A DNA stretch of 64,000 nt, taken from assembly GCA_020353535.1 (NCBI GenBank), contig CP070696.1:2761086-2825085 (forward strand). Direction: 5' to 3'. The position numbers and the translations under genes were made by a program. Shown piece by piece: positions 25,400 through 33,920 of the stretch. This stretch comes from Spirochaetaceae bacterium. GTDB lineage: Bacteria; Spirochaetota; Spirochaetia; SZUA-6; DRHE01. A model generated the notes under the pieces. It was not told the origin of the DNA, did no database searches, and was given only the letters and a program-made list of their open reading frames with translations. Each line of letters begins with the position of its first letter. Position 1 is the first letter of the stretch.

Positions 25400-26795
25400 G
25401 ATGATGGACTCCTAGTTTTTCGAACAATCGCGCGCCCTGCCTGGCCGCCAATCGTGCGGTCGATTCGCAATCGAGGCTGCGAAGACCGTAACCTGCCAGT
25501 AAGGCTCTGCCCTGCATGCATACAGTCCAAGCCGTGGTCTCCAGGATCCCGTAGATCAGATGTCCCCAGAAAGTCTCTCCCGTAAAGGGGGAGGGTGGTC
25601 GATAGTCCCAGATCACCAGGTCCGCTCGATCCCCAGGTTTCAGATCGGGATAGTCGGGGAAGAACGTCCGCAAGAAACGAACCTGGTCGAGGTACAGTTT
25701 TCGGATGAATGCAAAGCTCTCCGCGATCTCCCCGCCCTGGTGCCGATGTAGCAGGAACAGCTGTTTGATGGACCGGGAAGGGCTGGCGTGCATACCGTCC
25801 GTGCCGGCCAACAGGACGATGGGATTCGGAATTTCCGTATATCGACCCAGCCCCACGGCGTTATTCAGGTTCGAATCCGGATTCATGACCAGAGCGCAAC
25901 GCCCCTTGCCAAGGGCTTTCCAGTCTTCCCCCTGCAGGTGAACCCCGTGGGCGAGAATCCCAGGATATTCGAGCAGACCCGCTCTCTGCAGCCGTACCGC
26001 CGCGGTACAGCCAAAGGTATTCCGGCTGTAGCGTTGTTCATGGCGATCTTCAGCCAAATGGATGTGTATTCCCACTTCCAATTCACGGCAGAGGGCGGCA
26101 GCCCGTTCCAGAGTCTGATCGGAGAGGGTGAAGGGAGCGTGGAGCCCCACCAACCCGCGGAGGTTCCCAGTGGCAGAGCGACGTATGAACCTACGCTGTT
26201 CTTCAAGGCATGCATCCGTCACCGCTCGACTGTGCCGGTCCGATGTCTCCAAGCAAAGTACGGCGCGCAATCCGGCCTCCGAGAGGATTCCGCCAAGCGC
26301 ATCCAGGCTTCCCTCTATAAAATTCGGCGAGCTGTGGTGATCGAAGAGGTAGCCCACGCCGCTGCGAAGGGCTTCCATGGCCCCGAGGCGTGCGCAGGCG
26401 TCGACCATCTCCGCATCCAGAGCCTCATCGAGCTGCCACCACAGGTTCTTGAGAATATTCCGGAAATCCTGCATAGGGCCAGGCAGAGCCAGACCCTTGG
26501 CCAGCCGGGAGTAGAGGTGCTCGTGAAAATTGACCATCGGGGGTGTAGCTACTCGGCCTGCCGCATCGACATATTCAGCGTACCGCCTGCCCGGATCGGC
26601 AGCGAAACGGGAAGAGTCGCTTCCGGGGTCGTGATTTTGAAGGTAGCGGCGGTAGTCGGAGGGACGGATTTCAGCGATTTTGCCGTCGGCTATAAATAAA
26701 TCACAGAACTCAGGCCGGACGGCCTCCTCATGCAGAGGACACAGCCAGATGTTACGGAGCTCATGGATGGAGGAGGGTCGATTTGCGCTACTCAC
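25392..26795 (-). CDS. ssnA: SsnA-like amidohydrolase (guanine-deaminase/chlorohydrolase family)
   Basis: 467 residues. Metal ligands H91 and H93 appear in NFHEHLYS; later GIHIHLAEDRHEQ, ILAHGVHL and LLAGTDGMHASPSRSIKQLF supply the remaining His and Asp of a mononuclear amidohydrolase. The KPGDRADLVIWDYRPP end is typical of the ATZ/TRZ group. SsnA proteins are linked by genome context to selenium-dependent molybdenum hydroxylases and to anaerobic urate catabolism. It is the first gene of the minus-strand unit SsnA - PreA-like - M20 hydrolase and is divergent from the flavin-reductase gene. The deaminating or ring-opening substrate is not fixed by the sequence. Confidence 0.8.
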   Translation of the reverse strand: MSSANRPSSIHELRNIWLCPLHEEAVRPEFCDLFIADGKIAEIRPSDYRRYLQNHDPGSDSSRFAADPGRRYAEYVDAAGRVATPPMVNFHEHLYSRLAKGLALPGPMQDFRNILKNLWWQLDEALDAEMVDACARLGAMEALRSGVGYLFDHHSSPNFIEGSLDALGGILSEAGLRAVLCLETSDRHSRAVTDACLEEQRRFIRRSATGNLRGLVGLHAPFTLSDQTLERAAALCRELEVGIHIHLAEDRHEQRYSRNTFGCTAAVRLQRAGLLEYPGILAHGVHLQGEDWKALGKGRCALVMNPDSNLNNAVGLGRYTEIPNPIVLLAGTDGMHASPSRSIKQLFLLHRHQGGEIAESFAFIRKLYLDQVRFLRTFFPDYPDLKPGDRADLVIWDYRPPSPFTGETFWGHLIYGILETTAWTVCMQGRALLAGYGLRSLDCESTARLAARQGARLFEKLGVHHHG

Positions 26796-26976
26796 GATAG
26801 AATCCTTCTCACAATCATCAATCGAACCTTAAAAGGACGACTACCTGCACTTCCGTCGCCGCAATACCAACGATAGATTGGAACCATCCAAGGCGTCAAG
26901 GAAGTGATGCCAGCAGAGGTCGGCCAGGCAGGGGAGGAGAAATCGGAGTTCGGCGGAAACGTACAGGAGCAGCCGG

Positions 26977-27006
26977 TTGGCTTCACAAATCGGAATATAC
27001 TATACT
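26977..27006 (+). promoter_or_regulatory. Candidate promoter of the flavin-reductase/threonine-synthase-like unit
   Basis: TTGGCT (26977-26982), 18-base spacer, TATACT (27001-27006), 40 bases before GTG 27046. It lies in the 250-base gap shared with the divergent SsnA-like gene; I see no other element there. Confidence 0.45.
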
Positions 27007-27045
27007 GCCAAGCAGAGAAAATTGAGGCAAAATGAGGAGTTGGCC

Positions 27046-27588
27046 GTGAAAAGAGAGGAAATAGCTCCGTCTCAGCTTCGGCTCCCCGTGTATCGAAGCT
27101 GGTGTGACGAGGGATTCTTGTTGACCTGTGGTGACCACTCCACCGGCAGGTTCAATACGATGACCGCAGGTTGGGGCAGCGTGGGATGTATGTGGAAACG
27201 ACCCATGGCTATGGTTGTGGTAAGACCGCAACGCTATACAAGGAAGTTCATGGAAGAATACCCGGATTTCACGATCTGCCATTTTCCACCGGAACACAGC
27301 GAAGCCCTGGTGTACTGCGGTAGCCATTCGGGAAGAGATGTCAACAAGATCGTCGAATGCGGGCTCACCCCCATCGCTTCGAAAACCATCGGCTCGCCGG
27401 CCTTCGATGAGGCGGACCTGATTATGGAGTGCGGCAAGATGTACTTCGACGATTTAGAGCCCCAACATTTTTTAGCGGAGTTCATCGAGGAGAACTACCC
27501 GAACAAAGACTACCACCGCCTGTATTTCGGGGAGATCAAGGCCGCGTTCGGTACCAAAGAATACGGCAGCTGGCAGACTACCGGATAA
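27046..27588 (+). CDS. Flavin-reductase-like (FMN-binding split-barrel) protein
   Basis: 180 residues starting with GTG, with GAGGAG six bases upstream. FNTMTAGWGSVGCMWKRPMAMVVVRPQRYT is the usual FMN-binding segment of the flavin reductase-like domain, followed by FTICHFPPEHSEALVYCGSHSGRD. Such proteins bind FMN and either reduce flavins or act on unknown substrates; those next to catabolic genes often have unassigned redox roles. It is 24 bases upstream of the threonine-synthase-like gene, so probably the same transcript. The in-frame ATG-type start at 26977 is within the promoter and is rejected. Confidence 0.8.
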   Translation: MKREEIAPSQLRLPVYRSWCDEGFLLTCGDHSTGRFNTMTAGWGSVGCMWKRPMAMVVVRPQRYTRKFMEEYPDFTICHFPPEHSEALVYCGSHSGRDVNKIVECGLTPIASKTIGSPAFDEADLIMECGKMYFDDLEPQHFLAEFIEENYPNKDYHRLYFGEIKAAFGTKEYGSWQTTG

Positions 27589-27612
27589 GGGAAAAGGATC
27601 AGGGGAGCGAGT

Positions 27613-28866
27613 ATGAGGTTTTCGGGCTATCGCTGCAGCGTATGCGGCAGGGAATACGAAGAGTCCGAGGAGCTGTACCTCTGCCCAAACGATCAGGGCT
27701 GCCTCGATGTGGTTCTCGACAACGCCGTAATCCTAAAAACCACCACTCCTGAGCAGCTGGTTGATCCGGATCGCGAACCCTCGCAGTGGCGCTACCTGCC
27801 CCTGCTTCCGGTGGACGATCCCGGAGCTCGCGGCACGCCGCTGCGTCGTGTGGGCTGGACGCCGCTGTACAGCCTGCCGGTCCTTCGGGAACGGTGCGGG
27901 CTGACAGCGTTGTGGCTCAAAGATGAAGGCACCAATCCGACCGCCTCCCTCAAGGATCGGGCCAGCTCCCTGGTTGCGGTCAGGGCCGGGCAAATTGGTG
28001 CTGAAACCCTGGTAACCGCTTCCACGGGGAACGCGGGGGCGGCTCTGGCGGGAATGGCCGCCGCTCTGCAGCTGCAAGCGGTGGTTTTTGCCCCGCGCAG
28101 CGCCCCGGTGGCCAAACTCGCCCAGATGCTGGCTTACGGCGCTCGAGTCATACTGGTCGAAGGAACCTACGACCAGGCGAGCGCATTGAGCCGCGAAGTC
28201 TCTCAAAGCTTGGGCTGGTACTGCCGCAACACCGGATACAACCCCTTTACGGCGGAGGGAAAAAAAACGGCGGCGTTCGAAATCTGGGAAGCGGTCCGAC
28301 AGGGACAGATCGAGCTTGCGCCGGGTAACTCGCTGACCATCTTCGTTTCGGTGGGTGACGGAAACATCATTTCCGGACTGCACAAGGGATTTAGGGATCT
28401 GAGCGATCTCGGCTGGCTGGACTTTCAATTCCGTATCTTCGGTGTGCAGGCAGAAGGATCGGCAGCAGTAGCCCGGGCATTTCGCAGCGGGGGAGAGCGG
28501 ATCGAAGCGGTCCAAGCCTCAACTGTGGCTGACAGCATCTGCGTCGATATGCCAGCCGATGGTCTGCGCGCCCTGCGGGCGGTACGGCAAAGCGGAGGAA
28601 GCTATATCACGGTTCAGGACGAGCAGATCGTACAGGCGGTGGCAGAGCTGGGACGAGTCGGAGTTTTTGCCGAACCGGCTGCCGCCGCCGCGTATGCCGG
28701 TTGCCTGCTGGCTAAAGCTACGGGACAAATCGCCGCCGAGGAACCTGTGCTTGTTTTTTCTACCGGCAGCGGTCTCAAAGATGTCACTGTAGTACAAAGA
28801 GCAGTTCCACAGGCGCCGGTGATCGAACCCACCCTAGAAGCGGTGAAGCGGTTGTTGAAACTGTGA
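27613..28866 (+). CDS. Threonine-synthase-like PLP enzyme with N-terminal zinc ribbon
   Basis: 417 residues. A zinc ribbon at the start has C8, C11, C24 and C30. The PLP lysine is K114 in NPTASLKDRASS, and VTASTGNAGAALAGMAAAL is the phosphate-binding turn of fold-type-II enzymes. FVSVGDGNIISGLHKGFRDL is close to threonine synthase, which makes threonine from O-phosphohomoserine. The neighbourhood (flavin reductase, SsnA-like, M20 hydrolase) is catabolic rather than a thr operon, so a different elimination such as a diaminopropionate-lyase-type reaction is possible. The family call is firm; the reaction is not. Confidence 0.82.
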   Translation: MRFSGYRCSVCGREYEESEELYLCPNDQGCLDVVLDNAVILKTTTPEQLVDPDREPSQWRYLPLLPVDDPGARGTPLRRVGWTPLYSLPVLRERCGLTALWLKDEGTNPTASLKDRASSLVAVRAGQIGAETLVTASTGNAGAALAGMAAALQLQAVVFAPRSAPVAKLAQMLAYGARVILVEGTYDQASALSREVSQSLGWYCRNTGYNPFTAEGKKTAAFEIWEAVRQGQIELAPGNSLTIFVSVGDGNIISGLHKGFRDLSDLGWLDFQFRIFGVQAEGSAAVARAFRSGGERIEAVQASTVADSICVDMPADGLRALRAVRQSGGSYITVQDEQIVQAVAELGRVGVFAEPAAAAAYAGCLLAKATGQIAAEEPVLVFSTGSGLKDVTVVQRAVPQAPVIEPTLEAVKRLLKL

Positions 28867-28933
28867 TCACGATCTTTGATCACTCCGCCTGGGCGCGATA
28901 ACCCAGAAGAGTTTGGAGCAAGGAGGAGAGACT

Positions 28934-29317
28934 ATGGGCAGGGCCATAAAACGGGAGGACAACTCCTTCATCAAAGCGCTGTTGAAGCTCATTCCCAGTG
29001 AGATCATTGCGGTGTTCATCTTCCTGCAGGGAGTATTGCCTGATCGCCTGGTACCCCATTTGGTGATAAGCCTGCTCCTGGTAGGGATCACGCCGTTGTA
29101 TCTATACACGGCCATGGGAGTCCGCTCAAGCGGGCAGCTGGCAGTCTCTACGCTGTCCATGGTGGTCTGGATATACGCACTCGGTCAGGGTCCTGTGCGT
29201 TTCCTCGAAGCTCCGATCTACGAGCCCTGGTACGGATCGGTCATCCTGGCGATCTGGACGCTTATCCCGCCGATGCTTTTATACCGCAGTAGGGGCGCGC
29301 CGTTAGATCCCGAGTAG
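28934..29317 (+). CDS. Small integral membrane protein of unknown function
   Basis: 127 residues; AGGAGGAGAG precedes ATG 28934. A charged N-terminus (MGRAIKREDNSFIKALLKLI) is followed by about four hydrophobic segments: IIAVFIFLQGVLP, LVPHLVISLLLVGITPLYLYTAMG, LAVSTLSMVVWIYAL and YGSVILAIWTLIPPMLLY. I do not recognise a family. It lies between the threonine-synthase-like gene and the cNMP/HD-GYP gene, on the same strand with gaps of 67 and 48 bases. Confidence 0.72.
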   Translation: MGRAIKREDNSFIKALLKLIPSEIIAVFIFLQGVLPDRLVPHLVISLLLVGITPLYLYTAMGVRSSGQLAVSTLSMVVWIYALGQGPVRFLEAPIYEPWYGSVILAIWTLIPPMLLYRSRGAPLDPE

Positions 29318-29365
29318 TGAGAAAGGGTAGAGGAGCCGAAAATTCCAATAGGAATCGATGGAACT

Positions 29366-30463
29366 GTGAACAGACCAAATTTCGACGAGCTTAGAAGCAT
29401 TCAGTTTTTCTCAGAAATGTCCAACCGGGATCTACGCATGGTGGCGCGCTTCGCTAATACCAAGAAGCACAGCAAGGGCGAGATCATCATCAGGGAAGAT
29501 ACGGTCGCCGACACCTTCTATATCATCCAGAAGGGCAAGGTGGCCATAACCAAAAAATTCGAGGATGGGGAGGAAATGGTTCTGGCAGTTCAGCACGACG
29601 GAGAGTTCTTCGGAGAAATGGCCCTCTTGGATCAGGGTCCCCGTTCGGCGAGTGCGGTTGCTTTAGAGTCTACGGTGCTGTTGGAAATCTCCCGAAATGA
29701 TTTCGCCGTCCTGCTGAAGAAGGCTCCTCTGTTGGCCTATTCCATGATGCGGGAACTGAGCGCGCGGCTGCGGGGAACCGGGGCGCTTCTGATCAGCGAG
29801 CTGCAGCGCAAGAACCGTGAGTTAAGACATGCCTACAGGGAAACGGTGAACGCGGTGGTGAACACCCTGGAGGCACGGGATCCCTACACCCACGGACATA
29901 CGGAGAGGGTTACGGCGATCGCTAAAAGTATCGCCTCGAGCATTGCTCTTGAGAAAGAGCTGGATGAGGACGATCTGTTCACCATCGAGATCGGCGCTCT
30001 GCTTCACGACGTGGGGAAGATCGGCGTGCCCGACGCGGTTCTGCGTAAACCCGGACCTCTGGAGATTCGTGAGATTCTGCAAATTCAGGAGCATCCGGCC
30101 AAAGGGAAACACATCCTCGACAATATCGGGTACCTCGAACAGGCGCTTCCCTGCATTTTGCATCATCACGAACGTTTCGACGGCCAGGGCTACCCCGAAC
30201 AAATCGCCGGCGAAATGATCCCACTTCCGGGCAGGATCATCTCCGTGGCCGACGCCTTTGATGCCATGACCAGCGATCGTCCCTATCGAAAGAAGATGGA
30301 CTACCAGAGTGCTTTTCGGGAAATCGAGGAAAATGCCGGTAGACAATTCGATCCGGAGATCGTAGAAGCGTTCGGCAAACTCCTGAAAAGCGGAATGATC
30401 GAGCAGCTGATCAAGGCAAAGAAAGCACGATCGGATATTGATTCCACCGCCGGCATAGCCTGA
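29366..30463 (+). CDS. Cyclic-nucleotide-binding HD-GYP phosphodiesterase
   Basis: 365 residues from a GTG start. Residues 10-130 are a CRP-type cNMP-binding domain with FFGEMALLDQGPRSASAV; E84 and R93 are in the places that hold the cyclic phosphate. A short helix leads to an HD-GYP domain with H214-D215 in LLHDVGKIGVPD and HHERFDGQGYP at about 267-277. Complete HD and GYP motifs predict c-di-GMP hydrolysis, so cAMP or cGMP could gate c-di-GMP breakdown. It is convergent with the DHH gene 15 bases away, with no terminator visible between them. Confidence 0.9.
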   Translation: MNRPNFDELRSIQFFSEMSNRDLRMVARFANTKKHSKGEIIIREDTVADTFYIIQKGKVAITKKFEDGEEMVLAVQHDGEFFGEMALLDQGPRSASAVALESTVLLEISRNDFAVLLKKAPLLAYSMMRELSARLRGTGALLISELQRKNRELRHAYRETVNAVVNTLEARDPYTHGHTERVTAIAKSIASSIALEKELDEDDLFTIEIGALLHDVGKIGVPDAVLRKPGPLEIREILQIQEHPAKGKHILDNIGYLEQALPCILHHHERFDGQGYPEQIAGEMIPLPGRIISVADAFDAMTSDRPYRKKMDYQSAFREIEENAGRQFDPEIVEAFGKLLKSGMIEQLIKAKKARSDIDSTAGIA

Positions 30464-30478
30464 TCCGGCAGCCCTGCC

Positions 30479-31639
30479 TCAGGTCTCTATTAACGCCTCG
30501 ATTCCCTGAATAAGAGTGGCGACGTAGTTTCCAAGGTCGTCTACTTCGGATTTGGGAATACGAAAGCCGATGGCTCCCTCGTGTCCGCCGCCGTTTGAAA
30601 TGGAGAAGATCTTCAGAACTGTTCGCAGATCGAGCGTTTTAAACAGATGGCTGCGGCGCAGGCGAAATTGAATCAGGTCGGATTGCTCCGGGGGATCGAA
30701 GTAGCAGACCAACCCCAACCATTTGCTCTCCTCCGCCAGGATATCAGCCACGCCCCGAGCCACCGAGACGATGGTGTCGTTATCGAACTCCCCGCTCAAG
30801 CTGTTTATGTCCCGCTCATCCAACACGACATAGCCGATTTTCTCGCTGAACCGCTTTCTCTCAATAAAGTAGTTGAAGCTCTTCTCCTCGTTTTTCGACA
30901 GCCTTTGGATCTCCTGAAACACCTGCTGCATGTCCGAGAAGTTGGTCCGGCGGGTCGTCTTTTGAGCGAGCAGTTCGTTGAACATGGCACTGAAGACCCT
31001 GTAGTACTCCTTCTCCCGCTCGCTTTTCAGATACATTCCCATCTTGGAATCCCCGATGATACCGGTCAATATGGCCAGAACGATATTCCTCGAGATGAGG
31101 TCGTTGATCTGGAAGCGCTTCAGAAGTCTTTTGTTTTCCTTGAGCCTGAGCAGAATATGGCCCACCAGCTCGCCGGAGGAGGAAGCCTCGGTAACCAAGC
31201 AGTACTCCTCCTGGCCGAAATAGGCGCTGTCGGAGCCGAGATGATGATCGATCTCTACCTTCAATATATTCTCGCCTTCGATGATCTTTCGGACCAGGGC
31301 GTCCGCTTCGATCATGGAAGGTTTTGCCGTGTCGAACACCACCACCGTATCGACGGGTGCGGACAGGGTATCCCCCTGATAGAGGATGGGGATGGAGTTG
31401 TAGGTGCAGATATTGAGCAGGTACTGGAAGTGTTCGTGTATCGGTTTTCCCAGATAAATACAGATATGCCTCGAGAATTTCGCTGCCAGCAGAGCAAAGG
31501 CGACCATGGAGGCGATGCAATCATCATCCGGGGTTTTATGGCCGAGCAGGAGAAATCCCTGACGACCAACAATTGCATTGATGATATTGTCGATAACGCG
31601 GTTCTTCTGCCGGCTGCCGGTGATCGTTGTTTTTCCCAT
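30479..31639 (-). CDS. DHH/DHHA1 phosphoesterase
   Basis: 386 residues. H34 with the DDD at 38-40 (GHKTPDDDCIAS), VVFDTAKPS, KVEIDHHLGS and the C-terminal SNGGGHEGAIGF form the complete set of DHH-DHHA1 motifs. The family includes NrnA/DhhP/GdpP enzymes that hydrolyse nanoRNA, pAp or c-di-AMP. There is an unusually long segment between the two halves. A putative c-di-AMP synthase is encoded at 3195-4541, so c-di-AMP or pApA is a candidate substrate, but this cannot be separated from oligonucleotide degradation by sequence alone. Monocistronic on the minus strand. Confidence 0.83.
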   Translation of the reverse strand: MGKTTITGSRQKNRVIDNIINAIVGRQGFLLLGHKTPDDDCIASMVAFALLAAKFSRHICIYLGKPIHEHFQYLLNICTYNSIPILYQGDTLSAPVDTVVVFDTAKPSMIEADALVRKIIEGENILKVEIDHHLGSDSAYFGQEEYCLVTEASSSGELVGHILLRLKENKRLLKRFQINDLISRNIVLAILTGIIGDSKMGMYLKSEREKEYYRVFSAMFNELLAQKTTRRTNFSDMQQVFQEIQRLSKNEEKSFNYFIERKRFSEKIGYVVLDERDINSLSGEFDNDTIVSVARGVADILAEESKWLGLVCYFDPPEQSDLIQFRLRRSHLFKTLDLRTVLKIFSISNGGGHEGAIGFRIPKSEVDDLGNYVATLIQGIEALIET

Positions 31640-31760
31640 CTCCAGGGAATACTATTATCGCTTCTCGGTAATTGCGCAAGGCTACGGGAGGAAAAGTTCG
31701 CTCGGTTTTCGAATACGCGTGTAAACGCTTGAAATACCGGGCCGTCGCGCTGCCAGCCGC

Positions 31761-32228
31761 TTATTCAGGTATAGGTTTTGATATCAATATTTCGTTAATG
31801 TTTACAGGAGAAGAACTGCATGTGGCGGAGTAACTCGCCAATACCTGCTCTTGGAAATCTGTTTTGTAGTCTTTCCATGAAATCGTTGCGGTCAACGATT
31901 CGCCGACCTCATCCAGAGTCTCTTGAACTGTCAGTTCAGGTACGAATTGATTGTCGTATCCGTCGGTTGTATATGAAAAATTGAACTCTTCGGAGTACGT
32001 GGAGGTTACGGGGATGGCGGGGGGATTTATTCCCGTGCTATCCTTTCGGGTTACGTTCGGATTCAGTGCAGTTGTAGGCGTGGCCGGCTCCGTATAACTG
32101 ATCGAATATTTCACCGTGTAAGTAAACCGGCCCGGAACAGCTGCTATATTGCAGCTCAGCAGCGAAACTGCGAGCAGGCAACCGGCGGCCAGTAGAATGA
32201 CTGCTGTGACACCGCTTCGTGAACTCAT
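31761..32228 (-). CDS. Putative lipoprotein of unknown function
   Basis: 155 residues. MSSRSGVTAVILLAAGCLL then AVSLLSC gives a signal peptide with a lipobox-like SLLSC, so Cys26 would be lipidated. The mature part is rich in Thr, Ser, Tyr and Pro with alternating beta pattern (FTYTVKYSISYTEP and EEFNFSYTTDGYDN), suggesting a small beta-sandwich facing the periplasm or outside. I recognise no domain. It stands alone between the DHH gene and the divergent PLP enzyme. Confidence 0.7.
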   Translation of the reverse strand: MSSRSGVTAVILLAAGCLLAVSLLSCNIAAVPGRFTYTVKYSISYTEPATPTTALNPNVTRKDSTGINPPAIPVTSTYSEEFNFSYTTDGYDNQFVPELTVQETLDEVGESLTATISWKDYKTDFQEQVLASYSATCSSSPVNINEILISKPIPE

Positions 32229-32423
32229 TTCCTACATAAATGTATCGTAAACCGGCGGGTTTTTCAAAACATCACGGAGTTTTTTTATCCGTGGCCGCCG
32301 CTGTAAGCGCCCGACCGTTTTGCCCCAGCGGCCCCGCTCACCCCCGGAGGCTTGCGAAAATCGAGCAATCGGTTTAACAATATCGAGACCCCCCATGCCG
32401 GTTGAGAAAGGAAGGTCCGTGCA

Positions 32424-33884
32424 ATGATCGATCTCGAGGTTTTTCAGGATAAGCTGGAGCGCACCGTGGAGCGCGCTCGGGAGCGGAATATCATCATTCC
32501 GACCTTCGGGCAGATGAAAAATCCGGATCTCATCCCCCAGACCATAAAGCAGGAGCTGGAGGGAATCGGTCTCTGGGACCTGCATCCCCGCAATCTGTTT
32601 CGCATAACCTGGAAAAACGAACCGGTGGCCAATGGCGGAGGATTCGGATCTGTCAACTATATCGAGTTTCCTGAATCGTTGACCGGGGTACCGGCACGGA
32701 TCATCGGGCTGGTGGGGAAGTGGTTTCCGACCGGGGCCCACAAAGTGGGAGCGGCCTTCGGATGTCTGGTCCCGCGCTTGATTACAGGCCAGTTCGATCC
32801 AACCTCCCAGAAGGCGGTCTGGCCCTCCACCGGCAACTACTGCCGCGGCGGGGCTTACGACTCAGCCCTGCTGTCCTGTGAATCGGTGGCCATTCTCCCG
32901 GAACAGATGAGCCGGGAACGCTTCGAATGGTTGTCTAAGGTTGCCGGGGAGGTGATCGCCACGCCTGGAAGCGAATCCAACGTCAAGGAGATCTTCGATA
33001 AGTGCTGGGAACTAAGGGAGTCCGGAGAGGATCTGGTCATTTTCAACCAGTTCGACGAGTTCGGCAACTATCTCTGGCACTACGACGTTACCGGCCAGGC
33101 AATGGCGGAAGTGCTGCAGCGGGAGCTCAATGAAGGCCAGAGCTACCATGGGATGGCGATCGCTACGGGTTCCGCCGGCACGATCGGCTGCGGGGATTAT
33201 ATTAAAGCACGCTATCCGGGCAGCCGTATCGCGGCCAGTGAAGCCCTCCAGTGTCCGACCCTGCTGGAAAACGGCTTCGGTGCTCACAGGATCGAGGGCA
33301 TCGGGGATAAGCACGTGCCCTGGATTCACAACGTGAAAAACACAGACATGATCATGGCCATCGACGATAACGCCGTGGTGGGCCTGGCCCGGTTATTCAA
33401 CGAGGATGCGGGGCGAAAGATTCTGCTCCGGCAGGGAGTTCCGGGCTCGCTGGTGGAAAAACTCGACCTCCTCGGTTTCTCCGGCATCGGCAATCTTCTC
33501 TCATCGATCAAATACGCCAAATACTACGAGTTGACCGGCAACGAGGCGGTTCTTACCGTGCTCACCGATTCGATGGAGCTGTACGCAAGCCGGCTCGGGG
33601 AGATGAGGGATAGCTTTGGAGCCTACGGTGAACTGAACGCGGCGGCGGATTTCGCCCGCTACCTCCTAGGGATTAGCACAGACAATCTGCAGGAGCTGAG
33701 CTACCGGGATCGGCGGCGGGTTCACAATCTCAAGTACTTTACGTGGGTTGAGCAGCAGGGCAAAACATACGAACAGATTATGGAGCAGTGGTATGATCCC
33801 GAATACTGGTCGGGCATCCAGAAACAGATCGACTCCATCGACGCGTTGATCGAAGAGTTCAACAGCAAGACAGGACTTCTATAG
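32424..33884 (+). CDS. Fold-type-II PLP-dependent lyase of unknown reaction
   Basis: 486 residues; GAAAGGAAGG precedes the ATG. K107 in FPTGAHKVGAAFG is the likely PLP lysine. STGNYCRGGAYDSALL resembles the Ser/Thr-Gly-Asn substrate loop of cysteine-synthase/threonine-dehydratase enzymes, and AIATGSAGTIGCGDYIKARYP resembles the glycine-rich phosphate loop. Homologues are usually called cysteine-synthase-like or PLP beta-subunit proteins. An MFS transporter gene follows directly. Given nearby hydantoinase, amidohydrolase and M20 genes, it could eliminate ammonia or another group from a ring-opened purine or pyrimidine product, the task of YgeX elsewhere (inference). Confidence 0.75.
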   Translation: MIDLEVFQDKLERTVERARERNIIIPTFGQMKNPDLIPQTIKQELEGIGLWDLHPRNLFRITWKNEPVANGGGFGSVNYIEFPESLTGVPARIIGLVGKWFPTGAHKVGAAFGCLVPRLITGQFDPTSQKAVWPSTGNYCRGGAYDSALLSCESVAILPEQMSRERFEWLSKVAGEVIATPGSESNVKEIFDKCWELRESGEDLVIFNQFDEFGNYLWHYDVTGQAMAEVLQRELNEGQSYHGMAIATGSAGTIGCGDYIKARYPGSRIAASEALQCPTLLENGFGAHRIEGIGDKHVPWIHNVKNTDMIMAIDDNAVVGLARLFNEDAGRKILLRQGVPGSLVEKLDLLGFSGIGNLLSSIKYAKYYELTGNEAVLTVLTDSMELYASRLGEMRDSFGAYGELNAAADFARYLLGISTDNLQELSYRDRRRVHNLKYFTWVEQQGKTYEQIMEQWYDPEYWSGIQKQIDSIDALIEEFNSKTGLL

Positions 33885-33920
33885 TTGTGTTCGAACCACT
33901 CTCCCTCAGCAGCAGCCAAG

